DNA from: Mya arenaria
Taxonomy: Eukaryota > Mollusca > Bivalvia > Myida > Myidae
Assembly (NCBI RefSeq): GCF_026914265.1
Contig: NC_069124.1
Coordinates: 24,495,989 to 24,559,988 of the forward strand
Direction of reading: 5' to 3'
Length of the DNA stretch: 64,000 nt
Made by a program: the position numbers and the translations under genes
The notes under the pieces: model-generated
What the model was told of the DNA's origin: nothing
What the model saw: only the letters and a program-made list of their open reading frames with translations
Databases searched by the model: none
In this document: piece by piece, positions 25,001 through 37,164 of the stretch
Layout: every line of letters starts with the position of its first letter
Position numbering within the stretch: the first letter of the stretch is position 1

Positions 25001-28000
25001 AACTCTGATTACCTTTCCGAAAATTCTTTAAAAGCCCCTCCGAACGACATTCGGGAAATGGCTGACAGCCTCGTTTCAATTAACTTCAAAGTCGTTATGT
25101 TACTGAACTTAACCAAGCCAGAGTTTGAAAATGCTGTCATAGAGTTTTGTAAATTGATCGACAAAAACGTGTATGTAGTCTTCTATTTTTGTGGACATGG
25201 TTTCGAGGAAAGAGGAGTTTCTTATTTAATACCAACCGATGCGCCGTCAATGTCATCGCCAGGGGAGTGTGTGAATACAAGTCTTATCTTACACAACTTC
25301 CAGAAAAAGAACCCGGCTCTGGTGTTTTTGGTGCTTGATACTTGCAGAATATCGTAAGTTTACACACGCTTGTAATTGTAATTGTAATTAGCTCAATTGT
25401 AATGAAAGCCACTTGTTTTTATATGAAAAAAATACAGAAACAAGCTTACTGCCCAAACGATCAAACATAAACCCCGTTTAATGGCACAGGGCACAGGGTA
25501 AACGCCAAAGACATAGAACAAAAAAACAAAAAGTCACAAACAAGAAACATGTAACAACAGCATAAAACTCCATAAACAACACAGTGCATATATACTATAT
25601 CAAAAAATCTAGGTAAATTTATCAAATTTTGTTATGTAACGCCTTGGAACGGAAACCATAGTGATCTATGCAGTTACAACGTTAACACGGAACTAACTAG
25701 AGACACAAACGAACACACACGGCATACACAAAAACAAACACCACAAGCAGTCCACAGACACATGTAAATAGCTTTACCGATAAATGCTAGGATTTCCGCT
25801 TCAAAACAGTCAATAAAGCTCGAGTTGATTGGAACACGATACTACTGGAGGCTTAAACTAATTTATGTAGCTATAACCTAACACTTGCCATAATTCAAAT
25901 TAGGGCCTGGTATATCTCATAAAAACTTGGCTTACAGCAAAATGTATTTAGATTTTCTTAATTATTTCTTTTCTATAGATATATATTGTTACTTTTATAC
26001 TAAGGTGATGATTATCTTATGCGTATGTTTATCATTTTGTCATTTAGGGGCAAAGGCAAATCCTCAGAGCCACCAAGGAAGTTGTTATCATCGGCACAAA
26101 ATGCAAACGTTTGCTACTGCTATGCAACGTAAGACATTTTAATTATGATTTGTTTCTTTTTGTTGTGTAAACATTTAATTCCTAGGTGCAAAAGATTGCA
26201 AAAGTGACAGAGCAGAATAGAATACGTTTTAACCAGAATATGCAAATGGCAAAAATTCTTACAAAATGGCGACAAGTACAAACTTTCAAACACGTATAAC
26301 CATCATTTTTAAAATCAAATTTACAAACAAAATATGCAAAACTAATTAACATGTTTGTTACATGTAAGTGATGCTAATAGCTGTAAATAACTGACGTCAT
26401 TTCCGATTTAACAGGTAAACCGATGTACAAATGATATTGTCATTTCAAGCTTGTCAATAACGCAATAACGTTAAATGTTGACGCCAAGTTACCATATGTT
26501 CATTTGACTTCATTTAAGGGGATTGCATACGGATAACTGATATGTAAAATAAGTTGCCGACAATACATAACAGATTAAAGTGCGGTTCTTTGCATTTTAT
26601 TTCCTTATTTCAACTGCATACATATGTGAACTGTCAGATTGTTTAATCTTTGAAGATCAAAACAGCGTTATTGCAATATTGTCATCGGTATGACATTACT
26701 TAGTCTTCATCTAAACTTAAACCCTTGCTAGCATCATCACACGGCATGGAATCGCCAGTCATTAACAGTTCACGGTTGATACGTATTTTTTATATGTTTG
26801 CATTATACCAAAATCTATAACATATTATACTGAATTCTTCACCTTTTTCTAATGTAAACAACTTGACTGTGTCAAATATGCATTGTATAGGGTTTGTACG
26901 TTGTAAAATATATGGTTTATCAAGCTAAAATTATCATATAAGCACAATATAACAAACAATGGTGCATGTTTTATTAATATCGGATAAGAGAGATTACATT
27001 CTCTCAATCTGTACTTTATGCTTTTAGTCTGATGCTGTCTGATGTTTTTTCATTATGAACCTCTATGCGCGTTTTTAAACTTTTTATTTGCTAAGGCAGG
27101 CTGTGTTGGATGTTTCAAACGATAACTGCAACATATCTTTGAGAGGTTTTTGCATTAGGAACTCTGAATTGTATCCCTTCGTCTGCAGATAGAATCGCGA
27201 TCTCTTATAATAGAAGTCCTTTGGTTTTACCTATCAGTTTATTATTATTAGTTTTATTTTAAAGTTTCCTTAAATTAAATAAATTATACTTTGATGAGAT
27301 TTACCATTTACGAGTTTACTTTATTCGGAATTGTTGGGGTAAGAGTGGCGTTCTGCACACAAACTGGTTAAAACCCCCGGTAAATTTATATTTTGATGAC
27401 CGCTCGATAGCGGTATTTAACAATCTTTCATAAACACATTTTTATGTAGTATTTTTATACAGTGTTAATTGTGGAGTTTTGTGCTGTTGTTCCATGTTTC
27501 TGGTTTTTGCTTGTTTGTTTTTTGTTCTATGTCTTTGGCGTTTACCCTGTGCGGGGTTTATGTTTAAACTTTCGGCTACTGGGCTTCTTTCTTTTTTTCA
27601 AATAATTAAGTATTTACATATAAGTACATGATTTTGTATATACGTAATTGCACTACTATCTGTATGCACACGAGAAGTATTTTCAATCGCTTAAATTGCA
27701 GAAAAAGCATTTATCTATGATTGATAAATAATTTAATCTTATAGAAATCAGTATCGGTTTTGTAAATAAAAGGATTGATATGTATTTGATATATTATATG
27801 AAACTATGCATGAATTGTTATGAAGTTAAATAACTAGTGAGGAAACGTTTATCGAGTACAATCGATAAATTGTGCATGACAATGATGCTATGTCGGCGGC
27901 AATCGATAGTGGTTCTATAAAATCGATGTCGCTAATAATATCTTCGGTAACTATATATTTTTTCTTATATAAAGTATATACACTCTTGCGCACAGTGGTC

Positions 28001-31000
28001 AGAAATTGGCTCAGTGTGAGCATTATTTGATAAGCATATAGAGAGCTGAATTTTCTACCTTCTGTACTCTGTGCGTAGGAGTGTATAGAGTAAATGTCAT
28101 TTTTGCTTTCCGGTAAATTTTCGTTGAGTTCATTGTAACAAGGAAGGTCACTCTCTTAGACAAATGCGAAGAACATTTTTTCTTAAAAACTTACCAGCTC
28201 TCCCAAAATTACAAATTTTTGGTATCGTTTGTTATTAACAAATTTACTTTTTTGTGAAAGTCTTATGAAATTAAGATATTTTAATGAAATCTTCAATATG
28301 ACAGGTTATTAAATGTTAAGCTGGTTTACAAATATTTTATGCGCTTTTACATGGATAAATGCTAAGATAACTTACTTGATGGGGTGTGTATCATATTGCA
28401 ATTGATGTGCAATTATTTAGTATGTGTTTTATTCGCATGTGTTTTCGTTAAGTTATTAAAGTCAGAAAAAGTTTATGGATATTTACTTACTGTGTTGAAA
28501 AAAGCATGAATATATCATCACACGTACTTATTACAGGTTAAACCATTTAAATGAGCATGATTATATTATGTTTAAATAATGTATTCCTAAATGATATCAT
28601 TAACTTTCGATTATTTCCCGATAGCTAATCGAAATACTTGGTCCGATTCTATTCGAGTATCAACAGCAAATGGAGTCCGATTTTAAAACACTATAAATAA
28701 CATCATATGGTTTTTCACACATACGCATTGACAGGCATGTCGGACAAAGTGTCTTTTACGCTAAGAATTGATCTCTACATATTAGCTGGCCCCCCTCATC
28801 CCTCTTAACGGCGTTTTATCATGGAAAATTGATTACCGCTTAGCTGGTTGTAAAGGTCATTGACCTTGATGCTCTTATCTTCGGTCGAAATAAACAGTTT
28901 GACTCATTTTTTAAATCAAACTTAAACCTCATATTTCAACTGTTCTTCCGAAGCAAAATGAGAAGACTCTATATCAGCAGAAAGTAATGACATTTTGGTT
29001 TTCCTACATCAAGCATACTTGCTCCGTGAAACGTATATCACGAGCAGTTGGTTGTGGACACCTTGTAGTCAGAGGTCATATTAGTTGTTGAGTTTCTAAC
29101 ATAATTTTATTTTAGCTCTTGTAATTCATGAGGAAAGGTTCATGGTATTTTATAGCCCTGGCGTGGCAAAAACGTTTGGGAGCGAAAGCATTTTGTAGAA
29201 TGCTTTAAACACGACCACCAATCAAAATCTGCGTGATATATTTTCACATGAAACGTAGTGCATACTCGCATGTGGGTGGGGAGTGGATGTGTTGGCGAGC
29301 CCGTGTGTATAAAAGTGTGTTCGTGCGTGTTTTCGTGCGTGCGTACGTGTGGTTTTTATAATTAAAGGATGGAAATATAACAATCATATAACGTTTGACA
29401 TTACAGGAGTTTGGGATTGAGCGCGTTTGAACGCAATAGAGAACAGAGAGGTCTCCTGGTATGCTTTCTTGCACCTTTGTTAAAGAGACCCATCGGGATT
29501 GACAACCTTGTCATTGAACTTAAAGAAGGTAGTTGTATGATATGTATTGAAACCGTTTATATACATGTTTGAGGGTATTTAAAGATTGTTGCCCTTGGTA
29601 AATGTTTAAGGCTATGTTGCATGCTTCTTCATTTGACATCTGGGGACTATGCAACATGTTAGAGTTACAAGGATCGAAAACTAGAAAATTGACAGGACGT
29701 ATAAGCATATTTCTCTTTCCATTTTGTCTTATCAAAATAGCATATATACTCAGTTTTAAAATACCGAATCTAGAGGCAATATATCAAACTATGTATCATC
29801 CATCTACATTACAGCAGGAATCAGATTTTCGAATATAATTATTGGAACTGATGGAAATCAACATTGTTATATAACTCTCATATATAAACGGTGGAGCCGT
29901 TAAGCTCGTCCAAGTATTTCCATATCTTTTAGTGTCGGTGGCATTTTCGGCAGCAGAGTCGTTGGCATCGTTGTGAAAAATTCCTTGGCCAAACTCTAAA
30001 TCCGTTCCTGATTATTAGTGGATATTGATATAACGTGATGTGTAGGAACCATATTTAAAGACATACCTTTGGATTTATTTTGCCTCTTTTGGGTCAATGT
30101 CGCTATGACTTAAAACTGAAAATAATTTCTGCTCAATTCATTTTAATAGAAATGATAGCGATGCAACTTATGGCAGACGATTTGGGATTGTTTACTTGGT
30201 AGGTAGGTTGAAGGTCATGGTCGCTGGGGTTTTAAGATGGAAACATGCTTGCCCAGTTCAACAAATTGTATTCATGATTTTTGTTGCTTTCGAATAATGT
30301 AAATTAACTCAATTTCAATCTTATAAGCCACAGCCAAGTCTAACAGTAACTTACTTATGTGCTATTTACTTATATTATACATTTATAGATTCATTTGTTG
30401 TTAAAGTATACTCACTTCATAGTTAAATGTGTTGCTAAACAGATAGTTGTGTTTTGTTGTATATTTTAACTGACAGGTAAAACAATCAGACCTTGTTGCC
30501 TCAGATTTCTCAAGCATGTAACGTTGTGGAAACCTCAGATTCCTTTTACTGCTAAAAATATCTCAAGGTTTTAAATGTTAAATTTGAGAATGAGATTTTT
30601 TGGATGAAAATAAAACACAATTTAAATAAGAAAAGACACATAGTAGTAACAAAAAGAAGTTTTTACATGTTTCTGTCCATGTCATTAGCGTTTTTAGATG
30701 TATTTACATTGCCTTATTTGATTTTTAATGTAAATTACTTCCCTTGAAATCATTCGCTTTGTAATATATATGTTTAAAGTTGCTTGAATCAATATCGTTG
30801 TTGTAATCACACATTTGGTAATTTCAGTTATTTTATAACAACAAGATATATGGCTATTTAGTATTTTGTAGTTATATGCGCCCTATTAAGATTGCAAGTT
30901 ATATTGGGACATTACTTTGAAAAAGCTCACAAACATTAATCATTTCAACATTTTATTTTATCATACAGAGTTCAGCCGTAGTCCTGAGTACCGTGATAAA

Positions 31001-33718
31001 CAAATCCCGGAGATAAGGTCGAATGTTTGTGAAACGCGAAGGTCACTGACGGACAAAATCATTTACCTCGAACAGAAACAAGCAGACGATACTAAGAAAA
31101 AGTTGTGGAGTACCTATAGCAGTAAGTCCATGTTAACACGGTCGTCCGACGGTAAGTCAGACTTACGAAGTAACTATAACGGTAACTTAATCTAAATAGA
31201 TGTCCCGTCAAATCTGTGTTATAGAGGGCAGTAACATTGAATAAAAACGTCAATGTTTGGGATTGATGCTTTAGTAAGTCAATGTTAAATAGTAGCTATA
31301 TTGTGTAATGATTATGGTTATTGATATAGCTTTGTTGGTAAGTTAATTTATCAAATTACTGCATTATATTTTATATCAACGATATGGGGAAGCTATCACG
31401 TTTAGTCAATTTATTAGGAAGCTACAATGTTTAATGGACATAGTCAATGTTATCAAGTGCTAATGTTGGTAAGTCAATTTTTGAAGTAACTTCATGTATA
31501 ACTTCTATAATGCAATGTTATACAACGCAGCTTTAATAATGTTGTGAAAGTAGCTGTACTGGTTAGTCATTGTTATTGACTGTACCTGCATCTATACCGA
31601 TAGCAAATTGTATGGAACAGCTACCATATCTATTCAATGTTACAAACATTGGAGACTGTTAACTGGAAAACACATGAAATGAAACAGAACTTATTTCTAT
31701 GTTTCCATAGACAAGCCGAACAATCGTGACCTGGCTTTCCCATTGCTAGGTATTGTTGTACAGATTGACTTCCAGTCATACTATAACAACCTACTAGATA
31801 TCTTTTTGTTGGTTAAGGAACAAGGCGAGACCAACCAATGTGCTGCTTTCATCTCCAAAATCTCTCCGGTAGGAATACACATGCTGACTGTATCTGTACT
31901 TCATATAATTAGTGACTTTCCTTATCCTTATCTCTAGCATGTGCTATTATGCATGAAAATTGATAAATACCGAACGTCACTCTCGTCTACAACTACTTTC
32001 AAATGTATTAACTTACAGCTGAAACAGAATTTATCAAGATTTTATTTAGCCTTTATATATTTTATCCACTCTTTGTGCGACGGCGTTCTGTCTTCGAAGA
32101 AAGAAAGGAAGCATATTTACCTTAGCACTAAAGACATCATTGCATTGCAACGTTTTGAGCTTGTTTTTTTTACGAGGAACAAAAGTTTAATCTTCTAATG
32201 CCGTGTAACTTGCCTATATGCAACGACGCTTTTGAAATATTATAGAAGTAAAAAACTAAACACAATAAAAAAAAATTCTAAATAGGCAGTCAATTTAAAA
32301 CAAATATATGTATTTCATATTATTGTTCATGTAAACTGTGATTGTTCGACAGTAAACTTTGCATTGAATGCCTTCCATAGATCATCTCCAAGCGCGGCAA
32401 GATTGATTCGTTTGAGAGGAACGGAAAAATTGGAACGAAGACAACCCTTCAAGATATTCAGAAACTGAAGGTATTGTCGCTGTGATGCCCAATTCGAAAA
32501 AGATTGGGTATATAAGTTTGTAAAAAAGGCCTGTCAGATGGTTAATCTGTTGGTTAGTCTTTGTGCCGGTAGGTAGACTATGTTTTGCACGTACAATAAC
32601 TCCAGAACAGTTTCATATTGGACCATGAAACCCTTAACTATGAATCATATTGATGTTGTGGTCAGTAAATCAAAGGTCAAGATCACTATAAGTTCTTGTA
32701 TAACATTATTTTTGAACAAAATCTGGAAAATTATTTTACTACTGTAGTACCAAGACACTTATCCAATATATTCCCCAAAAAAATCTAGGGCTCAGAAGGT
32801 AAAAGGTTAAGGTCAAAGCAAATGTCGTTTTAAAAAAAGTATTGGGTTATATGTCCCCTTCTTGGTGTCAAGTACGCCTCAACGGTTAAGGTAATATTCA
32901 ACACGGTAACGCTGTTTTCACAGCATTTTAAGACCAGTTGCACCTAGGAGCAAGAAAAACTCGATGGTAGATTATACTTAACGAATAGATTTATCAATGT
33001 CAGTAGTTCAAAGGTGAAGGTCACAGTTAATATTGTCCGGACATGGACATCATTGTCTGAACAATCCTTGAAAACAATTTGACTTAGGACCATGCAATAT
33101 ATGTACTGGGTGGTCCTTGCAGGGAGCTCAAACTGGGGTTAATTTCTGTCTGCACACTTCGCCTAGTGCTATACATGACTCAGCAAGTATTTATCAATCT
33201 ACATAGTACTGATGCACATGTATTACTGTTTTCTTGTTAGCACAGTCGCTTTTCACCAAATTGTCTTTTGTTTAGTTTCCAACCTGGAGCTTGGTAGTGT
33301 TGTCAATAGCATGGGCTCTGGTGTGATCGTCGGTAGATTTATCATCATAGTTAAATCACTTGTTGTACATATATTACTTTACACGCACATGTGTATCAAT
33401 GCTCATAACTCTAATTTTGATAATCGTCGAGTACCGTCCCTTCATCAAATAAAAATATAAACAAACGAGCATTTGCATCTGCTTGAGACGCCCTTGTATC
33501 ATTATTAGGTTAAAACTAAGCATCTTTCTTAAATCATCTTACAGGACAATCTGATAGTTGACATCAGTGTTGTTTTTGTGCACCAACGCGATGGACGACG
33601 GTACAGCAGCACTCAGAGAGTTGACCTGGGACTTCCGCTCGTGTCAAATCTGAAACTGTGGAAGCCCGCAATAGGCTTTGAGCCCACGTATCGGGAGCCC
33701 CTTGAACAAGACCAATAA
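16099..33718 (+). CDS. MALT1: MALT1-like paracaspase, copy A
   Basis: Exons: 16099-16244, 17195-17355, 17734-17923, 19542-19711, 21391-21420, 23581-23709, 24231-24410, 24972-25353, 26048-26128, 29407-29528, 30969-31121, 31711-31868, 32381-32470, 33545-33718; 721 residues if spliced so. Order: death domain (residues ~1-100), Ig1 (GKPHPRFQWF; YSCQ), Ig2 (RYQWIKDGKE; YQCEV), caspase-like domain (~337-530), Ig3 (~560-715). Catalytic His411 sits in FCGHGFEERG and Cys460 in LDTCR; Asp361, Asp458 and Glu498 match the human S1-pocket acids D365, D462 and E500, so cleavage after Arg is predicted. Trp in LWSTY matches human W580. MALT1 works with CARD-coiled-coil proteins and BCL10 in NF-kB signalling. 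Oddities: the exon 2 donor is GTTACT, and exon 3 must use an early donor to avoid TAA at 17925. The protein lacks the long C-terminal tail of human MALT1. It may be functional, altered or an early pseudogene. Confidence 0.9.
17195..17355 (+). other. MALT1: Gene A exon 2 (death domain end) with degraded splice donor
   Basis: The exon encodes the second half of the death domain, ending in LLGLSSY. The donor reads G|GTTACT, whereas copy B reads G|GTAAGT at 43525. If not spliced, translation runs about a dozen codons into the intron and stops at the TGA near 17386, giving a death-domain-only product. Confidence 0.75.
17734..17923 (+). other. MALT1: Gene A exon 3 (Ig1) with stop codon and alternative donor
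   Basis: The paralogous exon in B (43740-43962) reads through TACGAC and ends at CA|GTAAAT. In A the same place reads TAAGAA, which is both an in-frame stop (17925-17927) and a good donor (AC|GTAAGA). Using it ends the exon at 17923, 30 bases early, keeps phase 2 and removes ten residues of Ig1. Confidence 0.75.
18150..19177. mobile_element. ~1-kb element with short terminal inverted repeats, copy A intron 3
   Basis: Bounded by TGTCGAGCC (18150-18158) and its complement GGCTCGACA (19169-19177). The inside consists of about four diverged units, each carrying a CTGTAT-type phrase, a GATTTTCAA-like stretch and an AAGGTCAC-like motif. The corresponding intron of gene B (43963-44583) lacks it, so it is copy-specific. 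Open frames inside are repeat shadows with no domain. Confidence 0.65.
20050..20205 (+). repeat. Dispersed repeat family 1, copy 1
   Basis: Contains CATAAACCCCGTTTAA, then AACGCCAAAGACATAGAAC and CACAAACAAGAAACATG. Related copies occur at 25430-25590 (same orientation) and 27470-27600 (reverse). It lies in intron 4 of gene A and is absent from the shorter intron 4 of gene B. Confidence 0.75.
20935..21240. repeat. Dispersed repeat family 2, copy 1
   Basis: Shares phrases with 63300-63570, including AAGTAAACATTA, CATCACTTCGGGCT and a GTGATGTGTA-like end. It lies in intron 4 of gene A and is absent from B. No coding capacity. Confidence 0.65.
21715..23145. repeat. 78-bp minisatellite, intron 5 of gene A, ~18 copies
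   Basis: The unit contains CATGCAATACTCATAGATGA, then CATGCAACGGTCCTAGATTC and a TTTACACTCATATACGATAG phrase. The right two-thirds is very homogeneous. Because 78 is a multiple of three, a 116-codon open frame (22004-22354) arises by repetition; it has no acceptor or donor phase match to exons 5 and 6 and is not regarded as coding. The first few units are more diverged. Confidence 0.9.
25430..25590 (+). repeat. Dispersed repeat family 1, copy 2
   Basis: Same family as 20050-20205, with CATAAACCCCGTTTAATGG and AACGCCAAAGACATAGAAC. It is inserted in intron 8 of gene A, just after the exon encoding the catalytic residues; intron 8 of gene B lacks it. Confidence 0.75.
27470..27600 (-). repeat. 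Dispersed repeat family 1, copy 3, reverse orientation
   Basis: Reads GTTCTATGTCTTTGGCG and CGGGGTTTATGTTT, the reverse complement of the other two copies. It lies in intron 9 of gene A, in extra sequence not present in intron 9 of gene B. Confidence 0.75.
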
Positions 33719-34073
33719 GACAGTATCTGATTTTTTTACTCAACGTAAACACATTTAGTTTTTATTTTCTTTGCTACCGCTTTTAAATGCTTTAAAAAAC
33801 TGATCTTGTGTTTTCAAAGACTTGAAAAGAAAACTTTGAATACAGTAAAATACAAACACCACGTATGTGCTATTTTTCAATATAAAAGAGTTTGTCTAAC
33901 GTACTTTCTCTGAGGCCTGGTTGAAGACTTGAGTTTACAAATTTATCTCAATATGATGCATATTTGTTTTCTTGGTATAATTCTTAATGAAATATTACAC
34001 AAGTATGTTACGTCGTTTACAAGTCATAGTTATTTACTTCATTTTAAAAATAATCAAGCTTTTTATTATTTAG

Positions 34074-34244
34074 TTCATGTGCTTTTTGGAAAAAGGAAAA
34101 CATTCCGGATACTGCCAGAGCCTTAGTGACGTTTTTGTGCGCACCCTCGGCGGCCTGTCATGCAAACACATCAACCTTTATCGTACCTTAAAACAGTTCA
34201 AGATCATCCAAGTCCTAGATCGCATGTTGCTGGAGGTAATATGA
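34074..34244 (+). pseudogene. Possible decayed or alternative last exon behind gene A
   Basis: After an acceptor-like TTTAG, a frame reads HSGYCQSLSDVFVRTLGG and ends at TGA. The B counterpart (about 56833-56945) keeps HSRFCQSL and GGVSCKYINL but stops earlier and is offset by a 4-base indel from the acceptor. It lies inside the presumed 3' UTR of both genes. No family was recognised. It may simply be UTR sequence preserved by the duplication. Confidence 0.2.
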
Positions 34245-34277
34245 ACATGCATCGCAAAGCCAAAAATATATTGCTTA

Positions 34278-34283
34278 AATAAA
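34278..34283 (+). terminator. Candidate poly(A) signal of gene A
   Basis: AATAAA about 560 bases after the stop codon, conserved in context with 57033-57038 behind gene B. This would place 33719-34283 in the 3' untranslated region. Confidence 0.45.
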
Positions 34284-34699
34284 TGAATTGTTTAGAGCCT
34301 AGTTTATCATCACGGACAGTGTATTTCTATGTTGATTATTTGTTCAATTAACTCTTAATTCTTGCATGATGTTTGATATATGTTTGTTTTGAACCATCAA
34401 ATGTTTTATTTGAATAAAAGTGCAGGCCACAAGTTAACACATTGTACTGATATTTCTTAATTATTATTAGAGAATTGCATTTTTCAATTTTCTCATTGTG
34501 TGGCCTTTGTAAATGCTACATTTAATAATGATGAAGTAGTGACTGAATTTATCTATTTTTTGTCAATTTGTTTTGTGTGTTATGCTCTCTAATTCACCAA
34601 ATAAAGTGGTCATGGAGTTTGTATGTTTCAAATCTTCTTTGAAGGACCATGTATGGTTCAGGTACAAGATATCAATAGAACACGGCCAGATTCATAAAG

Positions 34700-36620
34700 G
34701 TTCTTGTTTCTGAAGAACATTGTCATAATAGAGACGAAGCTGCTGAACGAAGCCTTGTTATAAGAGACAGGCATGCTACTGAACGAATTTTTGTCATAAT
34801 AGAGACGCATGCTTCTGAACGAATCATTGTCATAATAGAGACGCATGCTTCTGAACGAATCATTGTCATAATAGAGACGCATGCTTCTGAACGAATCATT
34901 GTCATAATAGAGACAGGCATGCTTCTGAACGAATCCTTGTCATAATAGAGACGCATGCTTCTGAACGAATCATTGTCATAATAGAGAATCATGCTTCTGA
35001 ACGAAGCCTTTGTCCTAATAGAAACACATGATTGTGGCTGAACGAATCCTTGTTAAAAAAGAGACGCATGATACTGAAGCATTGTCCTAAAAGAAACGTA
35101 TGCTTCTGATTGAAGCCTTGTAATAAGAGACACGCATGATATTGAACGAAGCCTTGTTATAATAGACAGGCATGTACTGAACGAAGCTTTTTTTAAAATA
35201 GACGCGCATTCTACAAAACGTTCGCATGTTGCTAATCGAATCATTTTTATAATAAGTACGCATGCTACTGATCGAAGCCTTGTTATAACAGACACGTTTG
35301 CTACTGCACGAAACCTAGTCCTAATAGACACGCATGCTGCTGAACGAATCCTTGTTATAATAGAGACGCATGCTGTTGAACGAAGCCTTGTTAAAATAAA
35401 CACTCATGCTACTGAACGAGGCCTTTTCAAAACAGACATGCGTGCTGTTGTACGAATCTTTGTCTTAATAAACACGCATGAAACTGAACGAATCATTGTT
35501 ATGCTAGAGACGCAGGCTACTGAACCAATCCGTGATTTAATAGACAGGCATGCTGCTGAACGAAGCCTTGTCATAATAGACACGCATGTCTCTGAACGAA
35601 GCCGTGTCCTGATAGACAGAAATTTTGTTGAACGAATCCTTGTTATAATTAACACGCATGCTTCTGAACGCAGCCTTGTCAAAATAGACACGCATGTTAC
35701 TGAACGAAGCCTTATCCTAATAGACACACATGTTTCTGAACGAAGCCTTGTTATAGTAGACACGCATGCTTCTAAACGAAGCCAAGTTATAATAGACACG
35801 CATGTTACTGAACGAAGTCTTGTCATGATAGACACGCATGTTACTGAACTAAGCCTTGTCCTAATAGGGAGGCATGTTAATGAACGAAGCCATGTCCTAA
35901 TAGGGACACATGTTACTGAACGAAACCTTGTCCTAATAGACACGCATGTGACTTAATGAATCTTGGTTCTAATAGACACGCATGTTTCTGAACGAAGTTT
36001 TGTCCTAATAGACACGCATGTTACTGAACGAAGCCTTGTTATAACAGACACGCATGTTACTGAACGAAGCCTTGTCATAAAAGACAGGCATGTGCCTTAA
36101 CGAATCCTTGTTTTAATAAAAACGCATGTTTTTGAACTAAGTATTGTTCTAACTGACACGCATGGTCCTGAACGAAGTATTGTCATAATAGACAAGAATG
36201 TTTCTGGACGAAGTCTAGTCCCAATAGACACGCATGTTTCTGATTGAAGTCTTGTTCTTAAAGACACGCATGTTTCTAATCGAATTATTGTCATAATAAG
36301 AACGCATGCTTCTGAACGAATCCTTGTCATAATAGACGCGTCTGTGCCTGAACGAAGCCTTGCTTGAACAGATACATATGATGTATAATTAAGCTAACAT
36401 ACAACTGTTACATTTGCCATACATATGACTGAACAAAACCTTTCTATTAAAGACACCCATGTTACCTAATGAAGTCATGCTATATCAGATGTATATGTAG
36501 CTGAACACAGCCTTATGGTCAGGCATACATGTAACTTAACGAAGCCTTGTTATATTAGACATGCATGTCACTAAACGAAGCCTTGTTAAAGTTAACATAC
36601 ATGCAATTGAATCAAAGCCG
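34700..36620. repeat. 36-bp minisatellite downstream of gene A
   Basis: About 50 imperfect head-to-tail units with core CTGAACGAAGCCTTGTCAT followed by AATAGACACGCATGTTA. As 36 is a multiple of three, three of the six frames are open: + TERSLVIIDTHV, - MRVYYDKASFSN and - TRLRSVTCVSI. This yields several long but repetitive open frames on both strands. There are no start context, splice sites or non-repetitive domains, so it is treated as non-coding. Confidence 0.95.
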
Positions 36621-36895
36621 TTTCATTATACTAGTGAAAGAAAAAGGTAATTTTAATTCTAGTGAACGAAAATATAACTTCAAAAAATATTTAAAAGTTT
36701 TGAATTTTGCGTGTGTTTCCAATGAATACTGATTTTACGTATTAGCTTGTGATATTGTGGCAAAAGTAACACTTAATATACAAAAGTTAATTTGTATTTG
36801 TTAAAAATAACTTTTCAAGTCGCACACACGTCCATGTACAACACACTCGACGTGTTGTATCATCGCTATTAACCGGGCAATCAGCAACACTTCGC

Positions 36896-37164
36896 ACTTT
36901 GTTCACCAAATTGTCTCAATGATGGAAGATTCTAGATGGATAAATGCCACCGATCCTTACAAAGGGATTATGTGCGACCTTGGAGTTAACCATGTTTTGC
37001 AGTACTGTACATCAATTTCAGACGACTTTTGTCATCGGTTATGGCAGCATGTGAGATGGCAGTTTTTACTACCGGTTAAAGCATGTTAAGCAAATCTCTT
37101 AAACAAATAATTGATTTCATCAATTTTTCAACACAGCCTTTTTGCATTAAATATTGAGTGGGGT
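36896..37164. other. Junction between the two duplicated units
   Basis: Short stretch between the shared right end of copy A and the shared left end of copy B. Nothing recognisable as a gene or a mobile element was found. Confidence 0.4.

Larger units (their letters stand above)
11300..36895. repeat. Tandem segmental duplication, copy A
   Basis: Collinear similarity to 37165-62290. The shared left edge is recognisable at CAGTCATAATTTC (11321 and 37180). It then covers the 5' flank, all 14 MALT1-like exons and the 3' minisatellite, and ends in a shared tail containing CAAGTCGCACACAC (36818 and about 62231). The exon 1 offset is 25030 bases and the exon 14 offset 22607, owing to copy-specific insertions. 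Boundaries are approximate because the flanks have diverged. Confidence 0.85.

Noticed and set aside
29270..29345. GT-rich stretch as a regulatory or Z-DNA element
   Set aside because: It is short and imperfect, and a similar degenerate GT tract occurs in gene B near 51925-51965. It is probably an intronic microsatellite.
35404..35956. Overlapping open frames on both strands of over 170 codons
   Set aside because: Same cause: the 36-bp tandem repeat behind gene A.
34700..36620. CRISPR-like array
   Set aside because: Repeats abut head to tail without unique spacers, the units vary, and the genome is eukaryotic.
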